Shown: positions 37,592 to 45,612, counted from the first letter of the stretch. The stretch: 64,000 bases of DNA from CAIYZT01 sp947461435 (GCA_965284435.1 OZ260083.1:1054001-1118000); one strand, 5' to 3'. Translations and numbers: made by a program. The notes: generated by a model not told the origin, from the letters alone.

Positions 37592-37707
37592 GAAGAATCG
37601 GGATGTAAGCGACGCAAGAAATTGCCCGCTGAAACCCTTACGCCGGGGATCTTCGGAGCCCTATAACCTGGGTCAACTGACCCAATAGCTGACGGAAGAC
37701 AGAGAAC

Positions 37708-38544
37708 ATGGCACTTAAGTCGTACAAACCGACGACGCCAGGCCAACGCGGGTTGGTTCTGATCGACCGTTCGGAGCTGTGGAAAGGCCGTCCGGTCAAA
37801 GCCCTTACTGAAGGCTTGATTGGTACCGGTGGCCGGAACAACACCGGACGTATCACGATGTGGCACAAGGGCGGCGGCGCAAAGCGTCTGTACCGCATTG
37901 TGGATTTCAAACGTCGTAAGTGGGACATGGCTGCGGTCGTTGAACGGATTGAATATGATCCGAACCGTACCGCCTTCATCGCCCTTGTGAAATATGAAGA
38001 TGGTGAGCTTGCTTACATCCTGGCACCGCAGCGTCTTGCGATTGGTGACTCGGTCGTTGCGGGCGCCAAAACGGACGTGAAGCCTGGGAACGCGATGCCG
38101 TTTTCCGGCATGCCGATCGGTACGATCGTTCATAACGTCGAGTTGAAGCCCGGCAAGGGCGGCCAGTTGGCCCGCGCTGCAGGCACCTACGCACAGTTTG
38201 TTGGCCGTGATGGATCTTATGCACAGATCCGCCTGTCGTCAGGCGAATTGCGCATGGTGCGTCAGGAATGCATGGCCACCATCGGTGCCGTGTCGAACCC
38301 CGACAACTCGAACCAAAACCTCGGCAAGGCTGGCCGTCGTCGTCACATGGGCATCCGCCCCACCGTCCGCGGTGTTGCAATGAACCCGATCGATCACCCG
38401 CATGGCGGCGGCGAAGGCCGTACCTCGGGCGGCCGGCACCCGGTTACGCCGTGGGGCAAAGGGACCAAGGGCAACAAGACCCGGTCGAACAAGAAGACGG
38501 ACCAGTACATTGTCCGCTCGCGTCATTCGAAGAAAGGGCGCTAA
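37708..38544 (+). CDS. rplB: 50S ribosomal protein L2
   Basis: This 278-aa L2 is needed for subunit association and peptidyl-transferase activity. It begins MALKSYKPTTPGQRGLVLID and has the C-terminal RGVAMNPIDHPHGGGEGRTS block with the functionally important His residue, ending in a very basic tail. It follows the strong terminator, so its transcription depends on read-through or an internal promoter. rpsS starts 3 bp after its stop. Confidence 0.98.
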   Translation: MALKSYKPTTPGQRGLVLIDRSELWKGRPVKALTEGLIGTGGRNNTGRITMWHKGGGAKRLYRIVDFKRRKWDMAAVVERIEYDPNRTAFIALVKYEDGELAYILAPQRLAIGDSVVAGAKTDVKPGNAMPFSGMPIGTIVHNVELKPGKGGQLARAAGTYAQFVGRDGSYAQIRLSSGELRMVRQECMATIGAVSNPDNSNQNLGKAGRRRHMGIRPTVRGVAMNPIDHPHGGGEGRTSGGRHPVTPWGKGTKGNKTRSNKKTDQYIVRSRHSKKGR

Positions 38545-38547
38545 TCC

Positions 38548-38826
38548 ATGGCACGTTCTATCTGGAAAGGCCCATTCGTCGATGGCTATTTGCTGAAAAA
38601 GGCAGAGGCATCGCGCGCATCGGGCAAGAACGAAGTGATCAAGATCTGGTCGCGTCGTTCCACCATCCTGCCGCAATTCGTTGGTCTGACTTTTGGCGTG
38701 TACAACGGCAAAAAGCATATCCCGGTTGCAGTGTCCGAAGAAATGATCGGCCAGAAGTTCGGTGAATATTCGCCGACGCGGACCTACTACGGTCACGCAG
38801 CCGACAAAAAAGCGAAACGGAAATAA
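38548..38826 (+). CDS. rpsS: 30S ribosomal protein S19
   Basis: This 92-aa S19 is a head protein near the A site. It contains SIWKGPFVDGYLLKKAE, IKIWSRRSTILPQFVGLTFG and GQKFGEYSPTRTYYGHAADK. It has the usual length and sits between rplB (3 bp) and rplV (3 bp). Confidence 0.98.
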   Translation: MARSIWKGPFVDGYLLKKAEASRASGKNEVIKIWSRRSTILPQFVGLTFGVYNGKKHIPVAVSEEMIGQKFGEYSPTRTYYGHAADKKAKRK

Positions 38827-38829
38827 GCC

Positions 38830-39210
38830 ATGGGAACCGAAAAGAATCCGCGTCGGGTAGCCGACAACGAAGCGATGGCCGTGGCGCGTATGCTTCGTAC
38901 CTCGCCTCAGAAATTGAATCTTGTTGCGGGTCTGATCCGCGGCAAGAAAGTGGACAAGGCTTTGGCCGATCTGACCTTCTCCAAGCGCCGTATCGCGGGT
39001 GAAGTGAAGAAGGTTCTGCAGTCTGCCATTGCAAACGCTGAAAACAACCACGGTCTTGACGTTGACAGCCTTGTCGTCGCCGAAGCGTGGGTTGGCAAGA
39101 ACCTGGTGATGAAGCGCGGCCGTCCGCGCGCTCGGGGCCGGTTCGGCAAGATCATGAAGCCGTTCAGCGAAATCACCATCAAGGTGCGTCAAGTCGGGGA
39201 GTCTGCATAA
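38830..39210 (+). CDS. rplV: 50S ribosomal protein L22
   Basis: This 126-aa L22 lines the exit tunnel. It includes AMAVARMLRTSPQKLNLVAG, LIRGKKVDKALADLTFSKRR and the tunnel loop VMKRGRPRARGRFGKIMKP. Its stop overlaps the rpsC start by one base (TAATG), consistent with coupled translation. Confidence 0.97.
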   Translation: MGTEKNPRRVADNEAMAVARMLRTSPQKLNLVAGLIRGKKVDKALADLTFSKRRIAGEVKKVLQSAIANAENNHGLDVDSLVVAEAWVGKNLVMKRGRPRARGRFGKIMKPFSEITIKVRQVGESA

Positions 39211-39926
39211 TGGGTCAGAAGGTTAACCCCATCGGGTTCCGGTTGCAGATCAACCGTACTTGGGACAGCCGTTGGTTTGCCGAGTCGAAAGACTATGGCA
39301 ATCTTCTTCTGGAAGACTTGCGCATGCGCGAGTTCATTCATGAAGATTGCAAGCAGGCCGGCGTCAGCCGTGTCATCATTGAGCGTCCTCACAAAAAGTG
39401 CCGCGTGACGATTCACACGGCGCGCCCGGGTGTCATCATCGGCAAAAAGGGTGCTGACATCGAAACACTTCGCAAGAAGTTGACGGTGTTCACCAAGTCT
39501 GAACTGCACCTGAACATCGTCGAAGTGCGCAAGCCCGAAATCGATGCCCAGTTGGTGGCAGAATCAATCGCCCAGCAGATGGAGCGCCGGGTTTCCTTCC
39601 GCCGCGCCATGAAGCGCGGCGTGCAGAATGCGATGCGTATGGGTGCCTTGGGGATCCGTGTGAACGTTGCTGGTCGTCTTGGCGGTGCCGAGATTGCCCG
39701 TACCGAATGGTACCGTGAAGGCCGCGTTCCGCTGCATACCCTGCGTGCGGATATCGACTATGCCCTGTCCGAAGCCATGACTCCCTATGGGATCATTGGT
39801 GTGAAGGTTTGGATCTTCAAAGGAGAAATCCTGGAACATGATCCACAGGCCCATGACCGTCGTTTGGCAGAAGCTGCTGATGGCCCCGCGCCACGCCAGC
39901 CGCGCCGCGACCGTGAACGCGCGTAA
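39210..39926 (+). CDS. rpsC: 30S ribosomal protein S3
   Basis: This 238-aa S3 is part of the mRNA entry site. It begins MGQKVNPIGFRLQINRTWDS, has the KH-domain GxxG-type stretch IHTARPGVIIGKKGADIETL, and LGGAEIARTEWYREGRVPLH. I chose the ATG that overlaps the rplV stop; longer frames upstream run through rplV and do not match the family. The C-terminus is a short, Arg-rich tail. rplP follows after 12 bp. Confidence 0.97.
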   Translation: MGQKVNPIGFRLQINRTWDSRWFAESKDYGNLLLEDLRMREFIHEDCKQAGVSRVIIERPHKKCRVTIHTARPGVIIGKKGADIETLRKKLTVFTKSELHLNIVEVRKPEIDAQLVAESIAQQMERRVSFRRAMKRGVQNAMRMGALGIRVNVAGRLGGAEIARTEWYREGRVPLHTLRADIDYALSEAMTPYGIIGVKVWIFKGEILEHDPQAHDRRLAEAADGPAPRQPRRDRERA

Positions 39927-39938
39927 GGAGCCCCAGAT

Positions 39939-40352
39939 ATGTTGCAACCAAAGCGCACAAAATTCCGCAAGATGCACAAGGGCCGTATCCACGGCGAAGC
40001 AAAAGGCGGTTTCCTGTTGAACTTCGGATCCTTCGCATTGAAGGCGACCGAGCCGGAGCGTGTTACGGCGCGTCAGATCGAGGCGGCTCGCCGTGCGATC
40101 ACCCGCTGCATGAAGCGTCAGGGCCGTGTCTGGATCCGTATATTCCCAGACGTTCCGGTGTCGGCCAAGCCGATCGAAGTTCGTATGGGTAAAGGTAAGG
40201 GCGGAACGGATTATTGGGCTGCCAAAGTCCAACCCGGCCGTATCATGTTCGAAATCGACGGCGTGTCCGAAGAAATCGCGCGTGAGGCACTGCGTCTGGG
40301 CGCCATGAAACTGCCAGTCACGACACGTGTCGTGGCCAAGGAAGACTGGTAA
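39939..40352 (+). CDS. rplP: 50S ribosomal protein L16
   Basis: This 137-aa L16 organises the A-site region of the 50S subunit. It begins MLQPKRTKFRKMHKGRIHGE and contains IEVRMGKGKGGTDYWAAKV. Arg82 in VRMGKGKG aligns with Arg81 of E. coli L16, which the 2OG oxygenase RoxA (YcfD) hydroxylates. The very next gene here encodes a 2OG-oxygenase-like protein. A strong terminator follows 35 bp after the stop. Confidence 0.97.
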   Translation: MLQPKRTKFRKMHKGRIHGEAKGGFLLNFGSFALKATEPERVTARQIEAARRAITRCMKRQGRVWIRIFPDVPVSAKPIEVRMGKGKGGTDYWAAKVQPGRIMFEIDGVSEEIAREALRLGAMKLPVTTRVVAKEDW

Positions 40353-40387
40353 TCCCGCTGCGTGACGAACGCTTGCTAATCCAAGTT

Positions 40388-40417
40388 GGCCCCTGCCGGA
40401 AACGGCGGGGGCCTTTT
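40388..40417 (+). terminator. Rho-independent terminator after rplP
   Basis: An 11-bp GC-rich stem with one G-U pair (40388-40398 with 40403-40413) closes a GAAA loop and is followed by TTTTC. It would end the S10-operon transcript before the inserted oxygenase gene. Confidence 0.8.
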
Positions 40418-40434
40418 CAAATCGGGAGCCAGCC

Positions 40435-41058
40435 ATGGCCGAAATCTCTTCGCTTTTCGTAACAAAGCTTTACCGGGCCAATCTGAATGATCTTGCCAAG
40501 AAGAAGGTGGATTATCCGGAACTTGAGGACGCGTGTCTTGGAATCGCCGAAGATGACGAGGCAGGACAGATCTGGTGTGAAGAACAGGGGTACCCTGGGT
40601 ACACCTCCTATGCCTCGTTGAACGATCTGCCCTGGCGGTCACCCATATTCGCCGATCTGGAAAAGGCGCTCGACAAGCATGTCGCGGCCTTTGTGAAGGA
40701 TCTGGGGTTTGATCTGCAGGGCAAAAAGCTGAAATGCGACAGTTTCTGGATCAACATCCTGCCGCAGGGCGGCATGCACGCCAGCCACATCCACCCCCAT
40801 TCGGTGATCTCCGGCACCACCTATGTCGCGATGCCCGAAGGGGCGAGCGCGCTGAAGCTGGAGGACCCGCGCCTGCCGATGATGATGACCGCGCCGCTGA
40901 CGCAGAAGGATGCCCCACTAGAGCTTCAGCGGTTTGTTTACATCAAACCGGTCGTTGGCGAGGTTCTTTTGTGGGAAAGCTGGCTGCGCCATGAGGTGCC
41001 GATGAACATGGCAGAGGATGACCGGATCTCGGTGAGCTTTAATTATGGGTGGGATTAA
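40435..41058 (+). CDS. Putative 2-oxoglutarate/Fe(II) oxygenase (TIGR02466-like) inside the ribosomal cluster
   Basis: This 207-aa protein resembles the TIGR02466/PF13759 family of putative 2OG-Fe(II) oxygenases. The metal-binding segment is GGMHASHIHPHSVISGTTYV (His118/His120 or neighbours as H-x-H), the distal His is His186 (WLRHEVPMN), and Arg197 (DDRISVSFN) is placed to bind 2-oxoglutarate. GGGAG precedes the ATG. It lies between rplP and rpmC, which are normally adjacent, and starts 18 bp after the rplP terminator. The substrate is unknown. Its position beside L16, a known target of ribosomal hydroxylation in E. coli, makes a ribosomal-protein hydroxylase a fair hypothesis, though it is not a close relative of RoxA. 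Confidence 0.8.
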   Translation: MAEISSLFVTKLYRANLNDLAKKKVDYPELEDACLGIAEDDEAGQIWCEEQGYPGYTSYASLNDLPWRSPIFADLEKALDKHVAAFVKDLGFDLQGKKLKCDSFWINILPQGGMHASHIHPHSVISGTTYVAMPEGASALKLEDPRLPMMMTAPLTQKDAPLELQRFVYIKPVVGEVLLWESWLRHEVPMNMAEDDRISVSFNYGWD

Positions 41059-41171
41059 GGGGGGCAAATAGTCCTTGCCAGCCCGCCGCCTGCCCTGTAG
41101 TGGGACCCATCCAGCGATTGCGGCTTGCCGCGAATCGAATAGATGTCATTGATCCACCGGGTTCAGCGTAA

Positions 41172-41189
41172 CCTTGCAAAGACGCAAGG
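41172..41189 (+). promoter_or_regulatory. Hairpin upstream of rpmC
   Basis: CCTTGC (41172-41177) pairs perfectly with GCAAGG (41184-41189) around AAAGAC, 30 bp before the rpmC start and just upstream of its AAGGAG site. It lies in a 161-bp gap after the oxygenase gene that shows no other feature. A role in translation control is only a possibility. Confidence 0.35.
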
Positions 41190-41219
41190 GCGCTCTGGTG
41201 ATTGAAAAGGAGATGGCGC

Positions 41220-41420
41220 ATGAACGCCAAAGAACTGCTGGGGCAAACGCCCGACCAGCTGCGGGATAGCCTCGTGGCACTTAAGAAAGAGGCGTTTAAC
41301 CTGCGCTTCCAACAAGCGACAAATCAGCTTGAGAACACCTCTCGGATGCGCGCCGTTCGCAAGGACGTCGCCCGCATCAAGACAGTGCTTGTTCAAAAAG
41401 CCACTGAAGCCGCGAAATAA
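41220..41420 (+). CDS. rpmC: 50S ribosomal protein L29
   Basis: This 66-aa L29 begins MNAKELLGQTPDQLRDSLVA and contains KKEAFNLRFQQATNQLENTS, two helices near the tunnel exit. I chose the ATG at 41220, preceded by AAGGAG at ideal distance, over an upstream in-frame start that would add six residues. rpsQ follows after 12 bp. Confidence 0.97.
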   Translation: MNAKELLGQTPDQLRDSLVALKKEAFNLRFQQATNQLENTSRMRAVRKDVARIKTVLVQKATEAAK

Positions 41421-41432
41421 GAGGGAACCGCC

Positions 41433-41666
41433 ATGCCGAAACGTATTCTTCAGGGTGTTGTGACCTCCGACAAGAACGAGCAGACCATCACGGTTCTGGT
41501 CGAGCGTCGCTTCAAGCACCCGCTGCTGCAAAAGACCGTTCGTAAGTCCAAGAAGTACCGGGCGCACGACGAGCATAACACATTCAAGGTTGGCCAAACT
41601 GTTCGTATTGAAGAGTGCGCGCCGATTTCGAAGACGAAACGCTGGACGGTCGTTGTAGGGGCGTAA
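41433..41666 (+). CDS. rpsQ: 30S ribosomal protein S17
   Basis: This 77-aa S17 is a primary 16S rRNA-binding protein. It begins MPKRILQGVVTSDKNEQTIT and contains VLVERRFKHPLLQKTVRKSK and ECAPISKTKRWTVV. It is a little shorter than E. coli S17 (84 aa) at the C-terminus, which is normal for alphaproteobacteria. rplN follows after 65 bp. Confidence 0.97.
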   Translation: MPKRILQGVVTSDKNEQTITVLVERRFKHPLLQKTVRKSKKYRAHDEHNTFKVGQTVRIEECAPISKTKRWTVVVGA

Positions 41667-41731
41667 TGCCCTTTCATCCCGTCCCGTTGAACGAAACCCT
41701 GAGCTGAGAGCTCAAAGGTCGGAGAAACCAA

Positions 41732-42100
41732 ATGATCCAGATGCAGACGAATCTGGATGTAGCTGACAACTCAGGCGCTCGCCGAGTTCAGTGCATCAAG
41801 GTTCTTGGCGGTTCGCACCGCCGTTATGCTTCGGTTGGCGACATCATCGTGGTGTCGGTAAAAGAAGCCATTCCTAAAGGCCGCGTGAAGAAGGGTGACG
41901 TCCGCAAGGCCGTTGTTGTTCGCACCGCGAAGGAAGTTCGTCGTGAAGACGGTACAGCCATCCGTTTTGACCGCAATGCAGCCGTCATCCTGAACAACCA
42001 GGGTGAACCGGTCGGCACGCGTATTTTCGGGCCGGTTGTGCGTGAGTTGCGCGCAAAGAACTTCATGAAGATCATCTCGCTTGCGCCGGAGGTGCTGTAA
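41732..42100 (+). CDS. rplN: 50S ribosomal protein L14
   Basis: This 122-aa L14 contains MQTNLDVADNSGARRVQCIK and FDRNAAVILNNQGEPVGTRI, then FGPVVREL. It binds at the subunit interface and is the binding site for the silencing factor RsfS. Its stop overlaps rplX by one base (TAATG). Confidence 0.98.
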   Translation: MIQMQTNLDVADNSGARRVQCIKVLGGSHRRYASVGDIIVVSVKEAIPKGRVKKGDVRKAVVVRTAKEVRREDGTAIRFDRNAAVILNNQGEPVGTRIFGPVVRELRAKNFMKIISLAPEVL

Positions 42101-42405
42101 TGGCTGCTAAACTCCGCAAAGGTGATAAGGTCATCGTGCTTGCTGGCAAGGACAAGGGCAAAGAGGGCGAAATTTCGTCTGTTTCCCCGACCGCTGGCAA
42201 GGCTGTCGTGGATGGCGTGAACATGGCCATCCGCCACACCAAGCAATCTGCAGCGTCGCAGGGCGGCCGCATTGCCAAGGCAATGCCGATTGACCTGTCG
42301 AACCTCGCGCTGATCGATGCAAACGGAAAAGCAACGCGTGTCGGCTTCCGTATGGATGGCGACAAGAAGGTCCGCTTCGCAAAAACAACCGGGGAGGCGA
42401 TCTGA
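42100..42405 (+). CDS. rplX: 50S ribosomal protein L24
   Basis: This 101-aa L24 is an assembly initiator. It contains the KOW motif GDKVIVLAGKDKGKEGEISS and VDGVNMAIRHTKQS. It overlaps rplN and rplE by one base each, so three consecutive r-proteins are translationally coupled. Confidence 0.97.
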   Translation: MAAKLRKGDKVIVLAGKDKGKEGEISSVSPTAGKAVVDGVNMAIRHTKQSAASQGGRIAKAMPIDLSNLALIDANGKATRVGFRMDGDKKVRFAKTTGEAI

Positions 42406-42965
42406 TGCTTGACCAGGCCAGCTATTCTCCGCGTCTGAAGGCTGTCTATCAGTCGCAGATCCGCGGTGCGATGAAGACAGAGTTCGAATACAAGAACGTG
42501 ATGCAGATTCCCCGTTTGGACAAGATTGTTCTGAACATGGGTGTCGGCGAAGCCGTCAAAGACACCAAAAAGGTGAAACAGGCTGCTGAAGAACTAAGCC
42601 AGATCGCGGGCCAAAAGGCAGTGATCACGCATGCCAAAAAGTCGATCGCCGGCTTTCGTGTGCGCGAACTGATGCCGCTGGGCTGCAAAGTAACCTTGCG
42701 TGGCGACCGGATGTATGAATTCCTTGACCGCCTGATCAACGTGGCATTGCCCCGCGTCCGCGACTTCCGCGGCGTGAAAGGCTCGTCCTTTGATGGAAAT
42801 GGCAACTATGCCATGGGCCTGAAGGAACACATCGTCTTCCCGGAAATCAACTTCGACAAAGTCGACGAAGTTCTGGGTATGGACATCATCATCTGCACAA
42901 CGGCCAAGAACGACGCAGAAGCCAAGGCGCTGTTGAAGCATTTCAACATGCCCTTTACGTCGTAA
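42405..42965 (+). CDS. rplE: 50S ribosomal protein L5
   Basis: This 186-aa L5 binds 5S rRNA in the central protuberance. It contains VMQIPRLDKIVLNMGVGEAV, GQKAVITHAKKSIAGFRVRE and GNYAMGLKEHIVFPEI. It begins at an ATG overlapping the rplX stop (TGATG). rpsN follows after 18 bp. Confidence 0.98.
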   Translation: MLDQASYSPRLKAVYQSQIRGAMKTEFEYKNVMQIPRLDKIVLNMGVGEAVKDTKKVKQAAEELSQIAGQKAVITHAKKSIAGFRVRELMPLGCKVTLRGDRMYEFLDRLINVALPRVRDFRGVKGSSFDGNGNYAMGLKEHIVFPEINFDKVDEVLGMDIIICTTAKNDAEAKALLKHFNMPFTS

Positions 42966-42983
42966 TCGCGAGGAACCACAGAT

Positions 42984-43289
42984 ATGGCAAAAAAATCCAT
43001 GGTGAACCGCGAAGTGAAGCGGGCAAAGCTGGTGAAGCAATATGCTGCCAAGCGCGCCACGCTGAAAGCGGTCGTCGCCGATCAAACCAAGCCGATCGAG
43101 GATCGCTTCAAAGCGACCCAGAAATTGGCTGCACTGCCCCGCAACTCTTCCGCCACGCGGCTGCACAATCGCTGCCAACTGACGGGCCGCCCGCATGCGT
43201 TCTATCGCAAGCTCAAACTCTCGCGGATCATGCTGCGCGAACTGGCCTCTTTCGGTCAGATTCCCGGCATGGTGAAGTCGAGCTGGTAA
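42984..43289 (+). CDS. rpsN: 30S ribosomal protein S14 (zinc-free type)
   Basis: This 101-aa S14 is the long, zinc-independent form: it contains LPRNSSATRLHNRCQLTGRP with a single cysteine and no paired CxxC motifs. The C-terminal LSRIMLRELASFGQIPGMVK is typical. It lies between rplE and rpsH in spc-operon order. Confidence 0.97.
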   Translation: MAKKSMVNREVKRAKLVKQYAAKRATLKAVVADQTKPIEDRFKATQKLAALPRNSSATRLHNRCQLTGRPHAFYRKLKLSRIMLRELASFGQIPGMVKSSW

Positions 43290-43301
43290 GGAGATCGAGC
43301 A

Positions 43302-43700
43302 ATGATGATGAACGATCCGATCGGCGATATGCTGACACGCATCCGGAACAGCCAGATGCGCGGCAAATCGACTGTGATGACGCCTGCTTCGACCTTGCGC
43401 GCCCGTGTTTTGGACGTGCTGATGTCAGAAGGCTATATTCGCGGTTATGAAAAGAAGCCCACGACCAATGGTCAGGGCGAGTTTGAGATCAGCCTGAAGT
43501 ACTACGAAGGAATCCCCGTGATCCGCGAAATCAAGCGCGTGTCGAAGCCGGGCCGTCGGGTGTACATGGGCGTCAAGGATATTCCTACGGTCCGCAATGG
43601 CCTGGGTGTGTCAATCGTTTCGACGCCAAAAGGCGTTATGTCGGATGCAAATGCACGCGCGGCCAATGTTGGCGGCGAAGTGCTTTGCACCGTATTCTAA
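43302..43700 (+). CDS. rpsH: 30S ribosomal protein S8
   Basis: This 132-aa S8 is a central-domain 16S rRNA binder and, in E. coli, the repressor of the spc operon through the rplE region. It contains NDPIGDMLTRIRNSQMRGKS and GLGVSIVSTPKGVMSDANAR. Three in-frame ATGs are consecutive (43302, 43305, near 43308); the first has AAGGAG at the best distance. Confidence 0.97.
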   Translation: MMMNDPIGDMLTRIRNSQMRGKSTVMTPASTLRARVLDVLMSEGYIRGYEKKPTTNGQGEFEISLKYYEGIPVIREIKRVSKPGRRVYMGVKDIPTVRNGLGVSIVSTPKGVMSDANARAANVGGEVLCTVF

Positions 43701-43710
43701 GGGGGGTCTG

Positions 43711-44244
43711 ATGTCTCGTATTGGCAAAAAACCCGTCGCTTTGGTGAAAGGCGTCAGCGCCTCGATCTCGGGCCAAACCATCGAAGTCAAGGGGCCGAAA
43801 GGCACCCGCAGCTTTACTGCTGGCGATGACGTCACACTGACGATCGAAGCAGAGACCGTGAAAGTAACCCCACGGGGTTCCTCCAAGCGGGCTCGTCAGC
43901 AGTGGGGCATGTCGCGCTCCATGATCCAGAACCTTGTCACCGGTGTTACCGTTGGCTTCAAAAAGGAAATGGAAATTCAGGGCGTTGGCTATCGTGCTGC
44001 GATTGCAGGAAACGTGTTGAAGTTGTCTTTGGGCTATAGCCATGAAGTCAACTTCGTAGCGCCAGAAGGCGTGACCGTTACAGCACCGAAGCAAACTGAA
44101 ATCATTGTGGAAGGCATTGACCAACAGCAAGTTGGCCAAGTCGCTGCGAACATCCGCGAGTGGAAAAAGCCAGAGCCCTACAAGGGTAAAGGCATCCGCT
44201 ACAAGGGCGAGTTCGTCTTCCGCAAGGAAGGCAAGAAGAAGTAA
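43711..44244 (+). CDS. rplF: 50S ribosomal protein L6
   Basis: This 177-aa L6 sits near the sarcin-ricin loop. It begins MSRIGKKPVALVKGVSASIS and contains the C-terminal signature PEPYKGKGIRYKGEFVFRKE. GGGGGG precedes the ATG at 43711; starts further upstream run through rpsH. rplR follows after 11 bp. Confidence 0.98.
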   Translation: MSRIGKKPVALVKGVSASISGQTIEVKGPKGTRSFTAGDDVTLTIEAETVKVTPRGSSKRARQQWGMSRSMIQNLVTGVTVGFKKEMEIQGVGYRAAIAGNVLKLSLGYSHEVNFVAPEGVTVTAPKQTEIIVEGIDQQQVGQVAANIREWKKPEPYKGKGIRYKGEFVFRKEGKKK

Positions 44245-44255
44245 GGGGCGCAATC

Positions 44256-44615
44256 ATGGCGAACACAAAGAGAGATCTGTTCCTCAAGCGCCGCCTGCGC
44301 GTCCGGAACAAAATCAAGGCAACGTCCCATGGGCGTTTGCGTCTGTCGGTCCACCGCTCGTCCAAGAACATCTCGGTCCAATTGATCGACGACGTCAAAG
44401 GCGTGACTGTTGCGGCGGCCTCCTCGCTCGAGAAAGCTCTCGGCGTGGTGGGCAAGAACAACGTCGAAGCGGCGGCAAAGATTGGCGCTGCCATTGCTGA
44501 GCGGGCAAAAAGCGCTGGTTTCGAAGAATGCTACTTCGATCGCGGCGGTTTCCTTTTTCACGGCAAGATCAAGGCTTTGGCCGATGCTGCCCGTGAAGGC
44601 GGACTGAAGTTCTGA
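44256..44615 (+). CDS. rplR: 50S ribosomal protein L18
   Basis: This 119-aa L18 binds 5S rRNA together with L5. It contains KRDLFLKRRLRVRNKIKATS, RLSVHRSSKNISVQLIDDVK and FDRGGFLFHGKIKALADAAR. The 128 bp before rpsE hold two potential hairpins (GGGCGG/CCGCCC near 44623-44655 and GGCGCA/TGCGCC at 44710-44724) but no gene. Confidence 0.97.
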   Translation: MANTKRDLFLKRRLRVRNKIKATSHGRLRLSVHRSSKNISVQLIDDVKGVTVAAASSLEKALGVVGKNNVEAAAKIGAAIAERAKSAGFEECYFDRGGFLFHGKIKALADAAREGGLKF

Positions 44616-44743
44616 TTTAAAGCGGGCGGTGTTTCCACCTTTGGGTGCGCCGCCCCGATGATCCGGGGGTTTTGCAGTTCTGCTGCGCCCACCAGGATTG
44701 GCCAACACCGGCGCAAGCTGCGCCACCTAAGAAGGATTGCCTT

Positions 44744-45322
44744 ATGGCAGAACGTGAAAACCGTCGGGAAAATCGTGGAGGCAATGACCGCCGCGACAAT
44801 CGCCCCGAAGAGACACCGGAATTTGCAGACCGTCTGGTCGCAATCAACCGCGTTTCGAAAACCGTCAAAGGCGGAAAGCGCTTTGGCTTTGCAGCTCTCG
44901 TTGTGGTTGGCGACCAGCGTGGTCGTGTAGGCTTCGGCAAGGGTAAAGCAAAAGAAGTTCCTGAGGCGATCCGCAAGGCGACAGAGCAGGCCAAGCGCCA
45001 GCTTATTCGCGTGCCGCTGAAGGATGCACGGACTTTGCACCATGACATGGAAGGCCGCCACGGCGCCGGTAAAGTTGTGATGCGTGCGGCAGTTGCCGGT
45101 ACTGGCATCATCGCAGGCGGCCCAATGCGCGCCGTTTTCGAGATGTTGGGTCTGCAGGATGTTGTTGCCAAGTCGATTGGCTCGCAGAACCCCTACAACA
45201 TGATCCGCGCCACGATCGACGGTCTGAAGCAGGAATTCTCCCCTCGTCAAGTTGCGGCGCGCCGCGGCAAGAAAGTGGCTGAAATCCTGAAGAAGCCTGA
45301 AGCAGAAACAGTGGAGGCTTGA
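44744..45322 (+). CDS. rpsE: 30S ribosomal protein S5
   Basis: This 192-aa S5 is about 25 residues longer than E. coli S5 because of a hydrophilic N-terminal tail (MAERENRRENRGGNDRRDNR). The dsRBD-like core has RLVAINRVSKTVKGGKRFGF and GKGKAKEVPEAIRKATEQAK, and the C-terminal fold has GTGIIAGGPMRAVFEMLG. It guards decoding accuracy. GAAGGA precedes the ATG. Such tails occur in alphaproteobacterial S5. Confidence 0.97.
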   Translation: MAERENRRENRGGNDRRDNRPEETPEFADRLVAINRVSKTVKGGKRFGFAALVVVGDQRGRVGFGKGKAKEVPEAIRKATEQAKRQLIRVPLKDARTLHHDMEGRHGAGKVVMRAAVAGTGIIAGGPMRAVFEMLGLQDVVAKSIGSQNPYNMIRATIDGLKQEFSPRQVAARRGKKVAEILKKPEAETVEA

Positions 45323-45324
45323 TC

Positions 45325-45540
45325 ATGGCGAAAAAAGCTGAAGTTGTGGCCACAAAGAAAACAATCGTCGTGCAGCAGGTGGCTTCGGCCGCGCGCCGCC
45401 CGGCAAAGCAAACGGCAACCTTGAAGGGCCTTGGCCTGAACAAGATGCGCCGCACCCGTGAATTGGAAGATACACCTTCCGTGCGCGGCATGGTGAACAA
45501 GATCTCGCATCTGGTGGAAATCATCGAAGAGCGCGGCTAA
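45325..45540 (+). CDS. rpmD: 50S ribosomal protein L30
   Basis: This 71-aa L30 has the core TIVVQQVASAARRPAKQTAT, LKGLGLNKMRRTRELEDTPS and VRGMVNKISHLVEIIEE. It is roughly ten residues longer than E. coli L30 through a lysine/alanine-rich N-terminus. I chose the ATG at 45325, 2 bp after the rpsE stop; a TTG two codons upstream overlaps that stop. A terminator follows. Confidence 0.96.
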   Translation: MAKKAEVVATKKTIVVQQVASAARRPAKQTATLKGLGLNKMRRTRELEDTPSVRGMVNKISHLVEIIEERG

Positions 45541-45580
45541 GGTTTGACGCGGCGCACTTGCCGCAGTTGACACCGCATGA

Positions 45581-45612
45581 AACGCCCGACCGAGAGGTTG
45601 GGCGTTTTGCAT
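45581..45612 (+). terminator. Rho-independent terminator after rpmD
   Basis: An 11-bp stem with one G-U pair (45581-45591 with 45596-45606) closes a GAGA loop and ends in a T-rich tail (TTTTGCATTT). It separates rpmD from the inserted GFA-domain gene. A TTGACA lies just upstream (45567-45572), but no -10 box matches it. Confidence 0.75.

Noticed and set aside
37600..37707. Small plus-strand open frame between rplW and rplB
   Set aside because: It reads through the terminator and has no ribosome binding site or family similarity.
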